Shown here in pieces: positions 1 through 8,970 of a DNA stretch of 64,000 nucleotides. Each line of letters begins with the position of its first letter. The stretch's first letter is position 1. The notes under the pieces are model-generated. The model did no database searches, was not told where the DNA came from, and was given only the letters and a program-made list of their open reading frames with translations. The position numbers were made by a program, and so were the translations under genes. Source of the DNA: BAIKAL-G1 sp943369525 (lineage in GTDB: Bacteria > Cyanobacteriota > Cyanobacteriia > PCC-6307 > Cyanobiaceae); contig CALRNL020000009.1 of assembly GCA_943369525.1 (NCBI GenBank), positions 62,001 to 126,000 of the forward strand, given 5' to 3'.

Positions 1-256
1 GGGCCAGGGGGAGCGGCTCAGCTTCCTGCGCGATCGGGCCGGCACCGCCTACCTGAACACGGCCTGCGTGCCCCGCCACGGCAATGACGACCAGGGCCGC
101 GCCCTGCGCCACTTCAGCTGGGTCGTGCTCCGCGACGGCCAGCTGCACCAGGCCAGCCATCGCTGGTATGGCACGGGCGGCCAGCTGCTGTACGAGCAGC
201 GGCTCTACCAGCAACCGGCTCCAGAGGTTCAAGTCGCAGCTTCAACCCCATGCTGA
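1..256 (+). CDS. Metallophosphatase family protein (TIGR04168-like), C-terminal part
   Basis: This is the 3' end of a gene that enters from the left edge; the reading frame is open from base 2 and stops at 254-256. The visible 84 residues contain the stretch AYLNTACVPRHGND followed by HFSWVVL and ASHRWYG, which I recognise as the C-terminus of the cyanobacterial and plant metallophosphoesterase family TIGR04168. The catalytic motifs lie outside the window. Its stop overlaps the ATG of the next gene, so the two are probably co-transcribed. The family assignment rests on memory of these C-terminal motifs. Confidence 0.65.
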   Translation, partial: GQGERLSFLRDRAGTAYLNTACVPRHGNDDQGRALRHFSWVVLRDGQLHQASHRWYGTGGQLLYEQRLYQQPAPEVQVAASTPC

Positions 257-1356
257 TCGTTGCCTGCATCAGCGGCCATGGCTACGGCCACCTGTCGCGC
301 ACGGCCTCGATCCTCACCGCCCTGCACCAGCTCCAGCCCGATTGGCGCCTGGTGCTCTCCACCCCCTTGCCGGCCACCACCCTGGGGGGCGCCCTTGGGG
401 CGGTGCCGTTTGAGCACCGGAGCTGCCGCTGGGATGTGGGAGTGGTGCAAGCCGATGCCCTCGGCGCCGATGCCGCGGCCACCTTGGCGGCGCTAACGGC
501 CCTCGAGGACCAGCTGCCTAGCCAGGTCCGCCGGGAGGCGGCCTGGCTGGCTGGCCAGGGGGAGCCGATTCTGGTGCTCGGTGATGTGCCCCCCGCGGCG
601 GCGGCCCTGGCCCAGGCCCTGGCGGCGCCCTTGATCTGGATCGGCAACTTCGGCTGGGATGCCATCTACCGACCCATGGGCGGGGCCTTCGTTGCCTGGG
701 CCGACCGGGCCCAGCAGGCCTATCGCCAGGGGGCGGCGGTGATCGCATGCCCCTTCGCCATGGCCATGGATTGGGCCATTCCCCATTGGCCCGTGGGGCT
801 GACGGCCGGGCGGCCCCGGCTCGATCGCGCCAGCCTGCGTCGCCTGCTGGCGATCGACACCCCAGCCGATCGCACCGTGCTGGTGGGCTTTGGGGGCATG
901 GGCTTCCCCCTGCCGGCGCAGCTGTTTGACCGCTGGCCCGGCCACCAGTTCCTGGTTACTGATCCGGCCCTGGCCGCGGCGGCCGCCAATGCAGCCCTGC
1001 TGCCAGAGGGCCTGCGGCCCCTCGATGGGATGCCCCTCTGCGGCCGGGTCCTGACCAAGCCGGGATACAGCACCTTCTGTGAGGCCCTCTCCCAGGGGTT
1101 GGGAGTGCATCTGGTCCACCGCGAGGGCTTTGCCGAGGCGCCCGTGCTGGAGGCCGCCCTGCGGGCCCATGGCCAGCACCGCCTGCTCAGCCGCGACCAG
1201 CTGCTGGCGGGGGACTGGCAATTGGACCAACCCCTCCATCCCGCCAGCGGGGGCCCTTTGCCAGGCGATGGCGCCGACCAGGCCGCAGGCCTGCTGGAGC
1301 ACTTTATTCTGCAAAACTGCTGCGCCCCGGGGCTTGACCGTTTGTCAAGTCAATGA
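250..1356 (+). CDS. Glycosyltransferase-like protein (GT-B, family 1/28 related)
   Basis: The 368-residue protein opens with an N-terminal Rossmann motif MLIVACISGHGYGHLSR, typical of GT-B enzymes related to UDP-glucuronosyltransferases and the N-terminal part of L-arabinokinase-like proteins. A second domain begins near residue 210 (VLVGFGGMGFPL), and GRVLTKPGYSTFCEALSQG near residue 265 resembles the donor-binding segment of these families. No membrane segment is seen, so it is probably cytosolic. The start ATG overlaps the upstream metallophosphatase stop, suggesting translational coupling. Donor and acceptor cannot be deduced. It is conserved in cyanobacteria as a hypothetical or glycosyltransferase-like protein. 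Confidence 0.7.
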   Translation: MLIVACISGHGYGHLSRTASILTALHQLQPDWRLVLSTPLPATTLGGALGAVPFEHRSCRWDVGVVQADALGADAAATLAALTALEDQLPSQVRREAAWLAGQGEPILVLGDVPPAAAALAQALAAPLIWIGNFGWDAIYRPMGGAFVAWADRAQQAYRQGAAVIACPFAMAMDWAIPHWPVGLTAGRPRLDRASLRRLLAIDTPADRTVLVGFGGMGFPLPAQLFDRWPGHQFLVTDPALAAAAANAALLPEGLRPLDGMPLCGRVLTKPGYSTFCEALSQGLGVHLVHREGFAEAPVLEAALRAHGQHRLLSRDQLLAGDWQLDQPLHPASGGPLPGDGADQAAGLLEHFILQNCCAPGLDRLSSQ

Positions 1357-1772
1357 TCACTAACGCGAATCATTGGCGGCGATAACGATCTGGGCTGGCG
1401 ATCGTCTGCCGTCTGTAGATGGGAGGCCATATCAGTGGCTCACGGTGATCTGAACCTCGCTGCGTAGTTCTGATTACAAATGGACAGCTGTGTGACTGGC
1501 ACTCGATAGGTTTGCCGGACCATCTTGTTCGAGAAGATATGTCCGTTCAGCAAATTGCTGTTATTGATTAAAGAGATCCGCCATCTTGCGGTCTCCAATC
1601 TCCAGGCCTCACCTTTGCAATTTTTACTGCGTCGTTTTTTCGCGTCGCCCTAGTCAGCGCCCCTCAAACGATTCGCCCCCTTCATCAATCCGGCTTCTGC
1701 GCACTGCAGCGTTGCCCATTGCCTTGCCCTGGCGGCAAAGCCAAGCACCTTGTCGACCTTGCCTGAACCGCT
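1357..1772. other. Intergenic region without a supported gene
   Basis: These 416 bases between two plus-strand genes carry no convincing coding frame and no tRNA. A weak hairpin is visible at 1573-1595 (GAGATCCGC, six-base loop, GCGGTCTC with one bulge). The stretch is richer in A and T than its neighbours and probably contains the terminator of the upstream gene and the promoter of the lysozyme gene. Confidence 0.5.
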
Positions 1773-2645
1773 TTGAATTCTGTTGTTCCTTCTCGAGCCG
1801 GTTGTGCTCCGGTAGCCCTGGTCTCCCGGGCGTCGAGCCGCCCGTTTCGCTGGCTGGCCCTGGGCCTGCTCACCCTTGCCGCTCCCGGAGCGGTCACGGC
1901 TGCGCCCCGGGACAGCCTGGCCGCTGGCCTTGGGTCCCTGGCCCTGGCGCCAGCGGGCGACTCTGGCCTGGGCGCCCAGCTGGAACAGCCCGCCCAGCGC
2001 CTGGCCATGCTCGATCTCGACGGTCCGGCGCTGGCACCGTTCCCCATCGCCAGTCCGCCGCCCGTGCGGGCCAGCTATCCGATCACCCCGGCCCGCCGGG
2101 CCCTGCTCAACACGATCCGCTTCTCAGAAGGCACCTGGGCGGGCGGCCAGGAGATCGGCTATCGCATCCTGTTCGGGGGCAGTTTGATGCGCTCGATGGA
2201 GCGCCATCCCAACCTGGTGATTCGCACCGCCCGCTACGCCAGTGCTGCGGCCGGTGCCTACCAGTTCATGCCCTTCACCTGGTCGATGGCCAGCCGCCTA
2301 CTGGGCCTGCAGACGTTCAGCCCCGAGGAGCAGGACCAGGCGGCCCTGCTGCTCATCCAGCGCCGCGGTGCCCTCTCCCTGGCCGATGCGGGCCGTTTCA
2401 CCCCCAGCCTGGCCGCCAGGCTGGCCCCGGAGTGGGCGTCCTTCCCGACCCTGGGCGGCACCAGCTACTACGGCCAACCTGTGCGTCGGTTCTCCGAATT
2501 GAAGCGTTTTTACGAGGAGAACCTGGCCCAGTTGCTGGCTGAAATCCCCGGCGAGGGACTGCGCGACGACCTGGCCGGATCCCCTGCTTGCCTTCGGGGC
2601 CAACTGGTGTGCGAGTCGTCCGAAACCCCCAAGCCCTCGCTTTGA
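1773..2645 (+). CDS. Secreted lysozyme-like muramidase, GH104 family
   Basis: The protein has 290 residues. Residues 25-44 form a basic-hydrophobic signal segment ending near VTAA, so export to the periplasm is likely. The catalytic domain starts around residue 107 with RRALLNTIRFSEGT; Glu119 matches the single catalytic glutamate of lambda endolysin R (GH104). Downstream, GYRILFGG and GAYQFMPFTW near residues 161-170 are also hallmarks of that family. The likely role is peptidoglycan cleavage, as a lytic transglycosylase or muramidase. The fold is phage-like, but no other phage gene is near and cyanobacteria commonly carry such enzymes. An in-frame upstream start cannot be excluded. Confidence 0.8.
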   Translation: MNSVVPSRAGCAPVALVSRASSRPFRWLALGLLTLAAPGAVTAAPRDSLAAGLGSLALAPAGDSGLGAQLEQPAQRLAMLDLDGPALAPFPIASPPPVRASYPITPARRALLNTIRFSEGTWAGGQEIGYRILFGGSLMRSMERHPNLVIRTARYASAAAGAYQFMPFTWSMASRLLGLQTFSPEEQDQAALLLIQRRGALSLADAGRFTPSLAARLAPEWASFPTLGGTSYYGQPVRRFSELKRFYEENLAQLLAEIPGEGLRDDLAGSPACLRGQLVCESSETPKPSL

Positions 2646-2816
2646 GGGCCAGCCAGGCCCCATGGCCCAGGCCTGGTTGATCCGTTCACCAGCCTGGTTG
2701 GCCTGGTCAGCCGTCAACCCATCAGCTGATGCACTGGTCAAGCCAAAGGGTTGGACCAACCAAGCCTGACCACGATCTGCCTGGTCCTGTCCCCCTGGGA
2801 TCCTCCTAGGGACCCC

Positions 2817-3647
2817 TCAGGATTCGCCACTGCCCTGGTCAGTGAGGCGGGCCCGGCCAACGGTTTGCTGGGCGATGAGGTAGGCCGCGAGGGCTGCGGC
2901 GAGAAAACCAAGGCAGTTGCGGCTGATGGGTAGCCAGTCGCTGGTGCGGGTCAGCACCGGCCCGAGTCCAAACACGATGAACAGCAGTCCCCAGAGGGGC
3001 GAGAGCAACAGCACCCAGGCCCATTCCACCCGGTGGCCTTCCTTTCGCGGGTAGGCGGCAAAGCCAACGATCAAGCCCCCCAGCAGGGAGGTGCAGAGGG
3101 TGAGTAGCCATTGCTCCTGGGGCAGGCCTGGCACGACCTGGCAGCCGCCCCGCTCGAGGCAGCCCTGCACTGCCGAGAGGGCATCCACAATGGAGCCATC
3201 TTCTCCGTGGTCGCGCACGTAGTACTGGTTGCCGTAGCGGGTTTGCAGTTCGACCCAGAAGGTGCGCGGCATCAAGGCGAACAGGGCATCGCCGACGTTG
3301 AAGTTGAGCAGGTTGCCGCCGCGGGGGTCGGCCACCAGCACCAGGCTGCGTTCATCAAGACCCCAAAACTCCTTCACCGCCAAACCGGGGGTGCGGTCGT
3401 ATTGGCTCAGCACCCGCAGCTTCCAGCCACTGCTCGCCTCAAAGGCGTTGAGGCTGGCCTCCAGGCTGGCGCGCTGGCCATCACTGAGGGCCTTGGCCAG
3501 GTCGATCACCGGTGTGGGGTGGTCGGGCAGCAGGTCCGGGTTGTCATAGGCCTGGGCCGGCCCGGGGCCAAAGCCGAGCAGGCCGATCAGCAACAGCAGG
3601 CCGGCGGCGAAGCGACCCAGGCGCCTGAACGTCTCGCAAAGGCCCAT
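2817..3647 (-). CDS. TPM domain protein, Psb32-like
   Basis: A signal peptide (residues about 9-33, ending GPAQA) is followed by a TPM_phosphatase domain beginning with HPTPVIDLAKALSDGQ and containing the family stretch ERSLVLVADPRGGNLLNFNVG. The C-terminal third has three hydrophobic helices. This matches thylakoid Psb32/TLP18.3-like proteins, linked to photosystem II repair and found in thylakoid or plasma membranes. I placed the start at the second Met (MGLCETF) because the signal peptide follows it well; an upstream Met at 3668 is the alternative. It is transcribed divergently from the MidA-like gene. The exact function is unknown. Confidence 0.75.
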   Translation of the reverse strand: MGLCETFRRLGRFAAGLLLLIGLLGFGPGPAQAYDNPDLLPDHPTPVIDLAKALSDGQRASLEASLNAFEASSGWKLRVLSQYDRTPGLAVKEFWGLDERSLVLVADPRGGNLLNFNVGDALFALMPRTFWVELQTRYGNQYYVRDHGEDGSIVDALSAVQGCLERGGCQVVPGLPQEQWLLTLCTSLLGGLIVGFAAYPRKEGHRVEWAWVLLLSPLWGLLFIVFGLGPVLTRTSDWLPISRNCLGFLAAALAAYLIAQQTVGRARLTDQGSGES

Positions 3648-3718
3648 GGCTACTGCTTCAGTGGGCAAGCATTCTCACCGACACCTGGGGGGTGCCGTGG
3701 GCCCTGGGCCCCAACCCC

Positions 3719-5101
3719 ATGGCCGCCTGCCCCTGCGCTTCCACCGTTGACCCGCTGCCCTTGACCTCCAGCCTGGACCAGACCCACCCGCACGAACCAG
3801 ACCTGCCCCAGTGGTTGCGCCAGCGCTTGCTGGCGGCGGGAGGCTCGGTGCCGTTCCGCACCTACATGGCCTGGGCCCTGCATCATCCCGACCATGGGGC
3901 CTATGGCAGCGGCAGGCTGCGGATTGGCCGTAGCGGCGATTTCGTCACCTCGCCATCCCTGGGCTCGGACTTCGCAGCCCTGCTCGCCCCCCAGCTGGCG
4001 GCTTGGTTGGCGGAGCTGGCCCACGAGCTGGGGCTGGATCTCGAAAGGGATGCCAGCCGCCATGGAGCCGGTGGCGACCCCCCGAGGCCCCTGGCCCTGG
4101 TGGAAACCGGCCCCGGCGAAGGGGAGCTGGCCCTGCAGCTGGCCCAGGCCCTGGCCCAGGGCTGGCCCCAGCTGGCGGCTTGCTGCGAGCTGGTGTTGGT
4201 GGAACCCAATGGCGGCATGGCAGCCCGCCAGCGCCAGCGACTCGCATCCAGTCCCCTGCCCTGCCGCTGGGCCACGGCCGAGGCGCTGGCCCAATCCCCT
4301 TGCCAGGGGGTGGTGCTTGCCCATGAGGTGCTCGATGCCCTGGCGGTGGAGCGGATCCGTTGGGATGGCCGCCATTGGCGCCAGCAACGGGTGGCCCTCA
4401 GCCAGGAGACTGGATGGCCGGAGCGCCTGGGGCTCGTGGATGGTGATCCGCTTGAACCGCAGGCGGAACCAGCCCTGGAGCGCCTGGGTCTTTGGCCCCC
4501 CGATCCGCGCCGGGACCCGGGCTGGACCACGGAGCTGCATCCGGAGTTGGCCCCCTGGCTAGCCACCTGCGCCGCCGGGATCAGCCGCGGCCGGCTCCTG
4601 GTGATCGATTACGCCCTCTCCGCCGAGCGCTACTACGCCCCCCAGCGCCCGGGCGGCACCTTGATGGCCTATCGCCAGCAGGAGGCCAGTGGCGATCCCC
4701 TGCGCCAACCGGGCCACTGGGACCTGACGGCCCATCTGTGTAGCGACACCCTGGTGTGGGCGGCCCGCCGGGGGGGGTGGCAGCTAATGGGCCAACGCAG
4801 CCAGGGGGAGGCCCTGCTGGCCCTGGGCTTGGCCCAGCGGCTCCATGGCTTGCAAACGCCGGCGGCGGGGCAACGGCTCGATCTGGCTACGGCCCTTGGC
4901 CGGCGCGAAAGCCTGCTGCGGCTGGTGGATCCCGCCGGCCTCGGTGCGTTCCGGTGGTTTGCCTTCAACCGCAATGGCTCTCCTGGCGCCCTGCTTGCTG
5001 GGTACAACCCCGACTCGGGCCGGCCCCCTGGCCAGGACCAACCGCCGGGGAGCCACTCCCCCGGGGATCCGCCGCTGCCCTTTTTTCTGCGCGATCCCTA
5101 A
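3719..5101 (+). CDS. SAM-dependent methyltransferase, MidA/NDUFAF7 family
   Basis: This roughly 460-residue protein belongs to the DUF185/COG1565 family. Typical landmarks are PFRTYMAWALHHPDHGAYGS near the N-terminus, GRSGDFVTSPSLGSDF, the SAM-binding block LVETGPGEGELALQLAQ, and AHEVLDALAVERI in place of the usual NEFFDALPV. The mitochondrial relative NDUFAF7 dimethylates an arginine of complex I; the cyanobacterial substrate is not established, though an NDH-1 related role is conceivable. Several Met codons exist near the N-terminus and the start shown is a choice among them. It runs convergent to aroB with a six-base gap. Confidence 0.8.
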   Translation: MAACPCASTVDPLPLTSSLDQTHPHEPDLPQWLRQRLLAAGGSVPFRTYMAWALHHPDHGAYGSGRLRIGRSGDFVTSPSLGSDFAALLAPQLAAWLAELAHELGLDLERDASRHGAGGDPPRPLALVETGPGEGELALQLAQALAQGWPQLAACCELVLVEPNGGMAARQRQRLASSPLPCRWATAEALAQSPCQGVVLAHEVLDALAVERIRWDGRHWRQQRVALSQETGWPERLGLVDGDPLEPQAEPALERLGLWPPDPRRDPGWTTELHPELAPWLATCAAGISRGRLLVIDYALSAERYYAPQRPGGTLMAYRQQEASGDPLRQPGHWDLTAHLCSDTLVWAARRGGWQLMGQRSQGEALLALGLAQRLHGLQTPAAGQRLDLATALGRRESLLRLVDPAGLGAFRWFAFNRNGSPGALLAGYNPDSGRPPGQDQPPGSHSPGDPPLPFFLRDP

Positions 5102-5107
5102 ACCGGC

Positions 5108-6292
5108 TCAGGCCAGCCGCCCCAGGGCCGTGCCAAGCACCCCAGCGTCGATGTCATCGCGGATCACCACGCTGCCGATGCCCGTGGGCAGCACAAAGCG
5201 CACCCGGCCATCACGCACCTTCTTGTCGCCCTGCAGGCAGGCCAGCACCGCGTCGAGGTCCAGGTCAGGCCAGCGCTGGGGCAGGCCGGCGGCCGCCACC
5301 AGGCGCCGTTGCCTCTCCTGGTCGCTCGCCGTCCAGAGGCCCAGGGCCAGGGCGATTTCCCCGGCGGCCACCATGCCGATCGCCACGGCTTCGCCATGGA
5401 GGTAGGTGCCGTAGCCGCAGAGGGCTTCCACCACATGGCCCAGGGTGTGGCCGTAATTGAGGATTGCCCGCAGGCCCCCCTCGTGCTCATCGGCGGCGAC
5501 CACGGCGGCCTTGGCCGCCGCCGAGCGCTGCAGAACCGCCTCCAGCAGCGCCGGGGTCAGTCGCTCCAGTTTGGAGAGGTCGCCGGCGGCCTCGAGGGCC
5601 CCAAACAACTCCGGATCGCCGATCACCCCATACTTAATGACCTCGGCCATGCCCGCCCGGAATTCCCGCTCCGGCAGGCTTGCCAGGGTCAGGGGGTCAA
5701 TCAGCACCAGCCTGGGTTGGTGGAAGGCACCGATCAGGTTCTTGCCGCCCGGATGGTTGACCCCCGTCTTGCCGCCAATCGCCGCGTCGACCATGGCCAG
5801 CAGGGTGGTGGGCACCTGCACCACGGCGATCCCCCTTAGCCAGGTGGCGGCGGCAAAACCAGTCATGTCGCCGACGACCCCACCGCCAAGGGCCACCATC
5901 AAGGAGCGTCGCTCCAGTTTTCGCTCGAAGGCGGCCCCGTGGATGAGGCCGATGGTGGCCGGGGTTTTTTGCTGTTCACCGGCCTCCACCACCAGGGTGG
6001 TTGTCTCGAAGCCGGCCGCCTCCAGGCTGGCCAGGGCCGGGGCCCCGTAGAGGGCCGCCACGTCCGGATTGCTCACGATCAACACCTTCGTGCCGCTGCC
6101 AAACCCCTGCTCGGCCACCAGGGCTCCCAGTTGGGCCAGGCCGCCGGCCCCAATCACCACCGGATAGGGCTGGCTTTGCAGCGCCACCTCGATCGTCTTA
6201 AACGGTTCGGATTGCCCCTGGCCAGGGAAGGGGCCGGCCTTGATTGCGCTGACTGGAGTGGCGGGGCTGCTGCTCACGGCGGGCACGGGCAA
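5108..6292 (-). CDS. aroB: 3-Dehydroquinate synthase
   Basis: AroB converts DAHP to 3-dehydroquinate in the shikimate pathway, in the cytosol with NAD and a divalent metal. The sequence shows EAGEQQKT, the NAD-binding GGGVVGDMTGFAAATWLRG, PTTLLAMVDAAIGGKTGVN, and the metal ligands in AEVIKYG, NYGHTLGHVVEAL and HGEAVAIGM. At 394 residues it is slightly longer than usual because about 30 N-terminal residues precede the first beta strand; a GTG further in could be the true start. It is divergent from the ABC permease gene with about 70 bases between them. Confidence 0.95.
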   Translation of the reverse strand: MPVPAVSSSPATPVSAIKAGPFPGQGQSEPFKTIEVALQSQPYPVVIGAGGLAQLGALVAEQGFGSGTKVLIVSNPDVAALYGAPALASLEAAGFETTTLVVEAGEQQKTPATIGLIHGAAFERKLERRSLMVALGGGVVGDMTGFAAATWLRGIAVVQVPTTLLAMVDAAIGGKTGVNHPGGKNLIGAFHQPRLVLIDPLTLASLPEREFRAGMAEVIKYGVIGDPELFGALEAAGDLSKLERLTPALLEAVLQRSAAAKAAVVAADEHEGGLRAILNYGHTLGHVVEALCGYGTYLHGEAVAIGMVAAGEIALALGLWTASDQERQRRLVAAAGLPQRWPDLDLDAVLACLQGDKKVRDGRVRFVLPTGIGSVVIRDDIDAGVLGTALGRLA

Positions 6293-6361
6293 GGGCGTTT
6301 GGGCTCGGATCGAGTCTGCCGCCTGGGCCTGCCTGGACCCATAGCTCCTAAGGTTTGGGCC

Positions 6362-7252
6362 ATGGCCGAGGCTTCCAGCCCCAGACGCAATCGCACCGCC
6401 TGGGCCTTCCTGGCACCGGCCCTGCTGTTGCTCGGCCTGTCGGTGCTGGTGCCAGCGGCCCTGGCCCTGGCCATGGGCGTCTCCCAGACGGGGCTGGACG
6501 TGGCCGAACCCTTGAAATTTGTGGGGTTGGCCAATTTCAAGCGGCTAGCCCACGATCCGATGTTCTTGCGGGTGTTGGGCACCACCTTGGTGTATCTGGT
6601 CGGGGTGGTGCCGCCGATTGTGCTGGGCTCCCTGGTGCTGGCCGTGCTGGTCAACCGCCAGCTGCCAGGCATCCATTGGTTCCGGGCCGCCTTCTATGCG
6701 CCCGTGTTGGTGTCGATCGTGGTGGCCGCCATTGCCTTTCGCTGGCTCTATGCCGAAACCGGCCTGATCAATGGCTGGCTGGCCAGCCTGCTCGGACCTG
6801 CCTTTTCCCCGATTGGCTTTCTCACGAACCCCCTTTTGGCCCTGCCGGCGGTGATGGTGGTGACCCTCTGGAAGGGCCTGGGCTACTACATGGTGATCTT
6901 TGTGGCCGGTCTCCAGGGCATCCCCAAGGACCTCTATGAAGCCGCCTCCCTCGATGGCAGTGAGGGATGGCGCAAACACCTCGACATCACCTTGCCCCTG
7001 CTGGGGCCCTACATCACGTTGGTGTCCGTGATCTCGGCGATTGCGGCCACCAAGGTCTTTGAGGAGGTGTTCTTGATGACCCAGGGAGGTCCCGCCGATT
7101 CCACCCGCACCCTGGTGTATTACGTCTACGACCAAGCCTTCTCAGAACTGGAAATTAGCTACGCCTGCACCGTGGGCCTGGCCCTGTTCCTGATCGTGCT
7201 GGTGCTGAGCCTGGTGCGGCTGATGGCAGCGGGCGAGCGGGGCCTGGGCTGA
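6362..7252 (+). CDS. Sugar-type ABC transporter permease (MalF/UgpA family)
   Basis: The 296-residue protein has six predicted membrane helices and the cytoplasmic EAA loop EAASLDGSEGWRKHLDITLP, which contacts the ATPase subunit. This is typical of binding-protein-dependent sugar permeases of the MalF/UgpA/LacF type. The ATG at 6362 is preferred because the first helix follows at once, although the frame stays open for about 420 bases upstream, opposite aroB. No second permease, binding protein or ATPase is adjacent, so its partners must lie elsewhere. The substrate is unknown; glucosylglycerol or trehalose-type uptake is one cyanobacterial possibility. Confidence 0.85.
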   Translation: MAEASSPRRNRTAWAFLAPALLLLGLSVLVPAALALAMGVSQTGLDVAEPLKFVGLANFKRLAHDPMFLRVLGTTLVYLVGVVPPIVLGSLVLAVLVNRQLPGIHWFRAAFYAPVLVSIVVAAIAFRWLYAETGLINGWLASLLGPAFSPIGFLTNPLLALPAVMVVTLWKGLGYYMVIFVAGLQGIPKDLYEAASLDGSEGWRKHLDITLPLLGPYITLVSVISAIAATKVFEEVFLMTQGGPADSTRTLVYYVYDQAFSELEISYACTVGLALFLIVLVLSLVRLMAAGERGLG

Positions 7253-7323
7253 GTTTGGGGGATGGGTTCTGGGTGAGGCCGCTCCAGTGCCAAACTGGGT
7301 GATTCGCCTGCCGTAGGCGCGAG

Positions 7324-8730
7324 GTGGTTGTGAGCACTGATCCCTCCTTGCTTGCTACCCAGGGGCCCGGGGCCCCCCATGCCGGGGGAATCGGCATTGT
7401 CGGGGGCGGCCAACTGGCCTTGATGCTGGCCGAAGCGGCGCGGGATCAGGGCGTTCCCCTGCATCTGCAGACCCCGGGTGCGGCCGATCCAGCCGTGGGC
7501 CTGGCCACGACTGTGCTGCAGGCCCCGATTGGCGATGCCAGCGCCACCTTCGACCTGAGCCGTCGTTGCGGCGCCATCAGCTTTGAGAATGAATGGGTCG
7601 ACCTCGACGCCCTGGCCCCCTTGGCCGAGGCGGGCGTGGTCTTCCTGCCCAGCTTGGAGTCCCTGGGTCCCCTGGTCGACAAGCGCCAGCAGCGGGAATT
7701 ACTGGGCCGCCTTTCCATTCCAACGCCCCGCTGGCTGCCGCTGAACGCCCTGGCGGCCGCCGCCAGGCTCCGGCCGCCCTCCGGCTTGGAGCAGGCGCCT
7801 AACCCAGCTGCGGCGGCTAACTTTTTCGACTCGGCCGTTCCGTGGCAACTGGCTAGTCCGGTCCCAACCGCGGCAGCTGGGGCCAGCGCCCCTGAACCGT
7901 TCGATTGGGCCGCCCAAACCACTGGGGCCGATGGGGCAGGCCTGACCCAAGGGGGGTTGCCCCAGGGCTGGAGTTTCCCGGTGGTGGCAAAGGCGATCCG
8001 GGGCGGCTACGATGGCAAGGGCACCTTGATTCTTCGATCGGCGGAGGAGTTGGAGCGCTTGCTGGAGCAGGTGGATCCGGCCCTCTGGATCCTGGAAGAA
8101 TTCGTGGCCTTTGATCGGGAACTGGCCCTGGTGGCTTGCCGGGACCGGGCTGGCGCCGTGGCCTGCTATCCCCTGGTGGAAACCCACCAACATCACCAGG
8201 TGTGTGACTGGGTGCTAGTCCCGGCCCAGGCCAGCCAGGGGCTGGAAGCCATGGCCCGCAACATGGCAGCCTCCCTATTAACGGCCCTGGATTACGTGGG
8301 GGTGCTGTCGATTGAATTGTTCTATGGGCCCACTGGGCTGCTGATCAACGAACTGGCTCCCCGAACCCATAACTCCGGCCACTACAGCATCGAGGCCTGC
8401 ACGATCAGCCAGTTCGCCCAGCAGGTGTGCATCGTGGCAGGCCAGCCCTTGCAAGTCCCCGAGCTCACGGCCGCCGGGGCGCTGATGGTGAACTTGCTTG
8501 GCAACGACAGGCCCCAGGCCGAGCGGGCGGCTGCCCTGGCGACCCTGGCCGCCCTGCCGTTTGTCACGCTGCATTGGTACGGCAAACAGGGCTCGGCCCT
8601 GGGCCGCAAGTTGGGTCATGTCACCGTGCTGTTGCAGGCCCCAGACCCAGAGCAGCGGGCCCTCGAAGCGATCCAAAGGTTGGAGGAAATCCGCACGATC
8701 TGGCCGCTGCCGAGCCAGGAATGGGCTTAG
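7324..8730 (+). CDS. purK: 5-(Carboxyamino)imidazole ribonucleotide synthase
   Basis: PurK is an ATP-grasp enzyme that carboxylates AIR to N5-CAIR in purine synthesis. Visible signatures are GIGIVGGGQLALMLAEAA at the N-terminus, FPVVAKAIRGGYDGKGT in the ATP-grasp domain, and INELAPRTHNSGHYSIEAC near the active site. The protein has 468 residues, about 70-80 more than usual; most of the excess is an Ala/Pro-rich insertion around residues 150-215 between the N-terminal domain and the ATP-grasp lid. The start is GTG. A 6S RNA candidate follows within 20 bases of the stop. Confidence 0.93.
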   Translation: MVVSTDPSLLATQGPGAPHAGGIGIVGGGQLALMLAEAARDQGVPLHLQTPGAADPAVGLATTVLQAPIGDASATFDLSRRCGAISFENEWVDLDALAPLAEAGVVFLPSLESLGPLVDKRQQRELLGRLSIPTPRWLPLNALAAAARLRPPSGLEQAPNPAAAANFFDSAVPWQLASPVPTAAAGASAPEPFDWAAQTTGADGAGLTQGGLPQGWSFPVVAKAIRGGYDGKGTLILRSAEELERLLEQVDPALWILEEFVAFDRELALVACRDRAGAVACYPLVETHQHHQVCDWVLVPAQASQGLEAMARNMAASLLTALDYVGVLSIELFYGPTGLLINELAPRTHNSGHYSIEACTISQFAQQVCIVAGQPLQVPELTAAGALMVNLLGNDRPQAERAAALATLAALPFVTLHWYGKQGSALGRKLGHVTVLLQAPDPEQRALEAIQRLEEIRTIWPLPSQEWA

Positions 8731-8744
8731 GATTCATTCGAACT

Positions 8745-8925
8745 GCTGTGTTGGTGACTGCCTTCTACAGTTTTCTGATCTGACTCCCTTTTCGACATGG
8801 GGTGTCTGTCGCGACGGTGACGTAGACCGGCCCCGTAGCCGGAAACGAAGCCCCGCTCTGATGCCCCTTCTGGTTCATCCAGGTCGGAATCTGGGGCAGA
8901 ACGGCATGGTGGTTCACCCATTTCT
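8745..8925 (+). ncRNA. ssrS: 6S RNA (ssrS/ssaA/Yfr7 type)
   Basis: The region folds into the long rod characteristic of 6S RNA, the RNA polymerase-binding regulator. I can pair GGTGA 8753-8757 with TCACC 8914-8918, TGCC 8759-8762 with GGCA 8903-8906, GATCTGAC 8777-8784 with GTCGGAATC 8883-8891 (one bulge), GGGGTGTC 8799-8806 with GATGCCCC 8860-8867, and an apical CCGGC 8827-8831 with GCCGG 8838-8842. Unpaired 8785-8798 and 8868-8882 form a central bubble. From memory, the cyanobacterial 6S gene commonly follows purK, as here. The ends are approximate. Confidence 0.8.
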
Positions 8926-8970
8926 CTCTCACGATTCTGGCCCCGGCCTTGGGTGGCTAGAGCTGAATCA

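Noticed and set aside
1773..2645. Prophage signal from the phage-type lysozyme
   Set aside because: It has a signal peptide and no neighbouring phage gene; GH104 enzymes are also host proteins in cyanobacteria.
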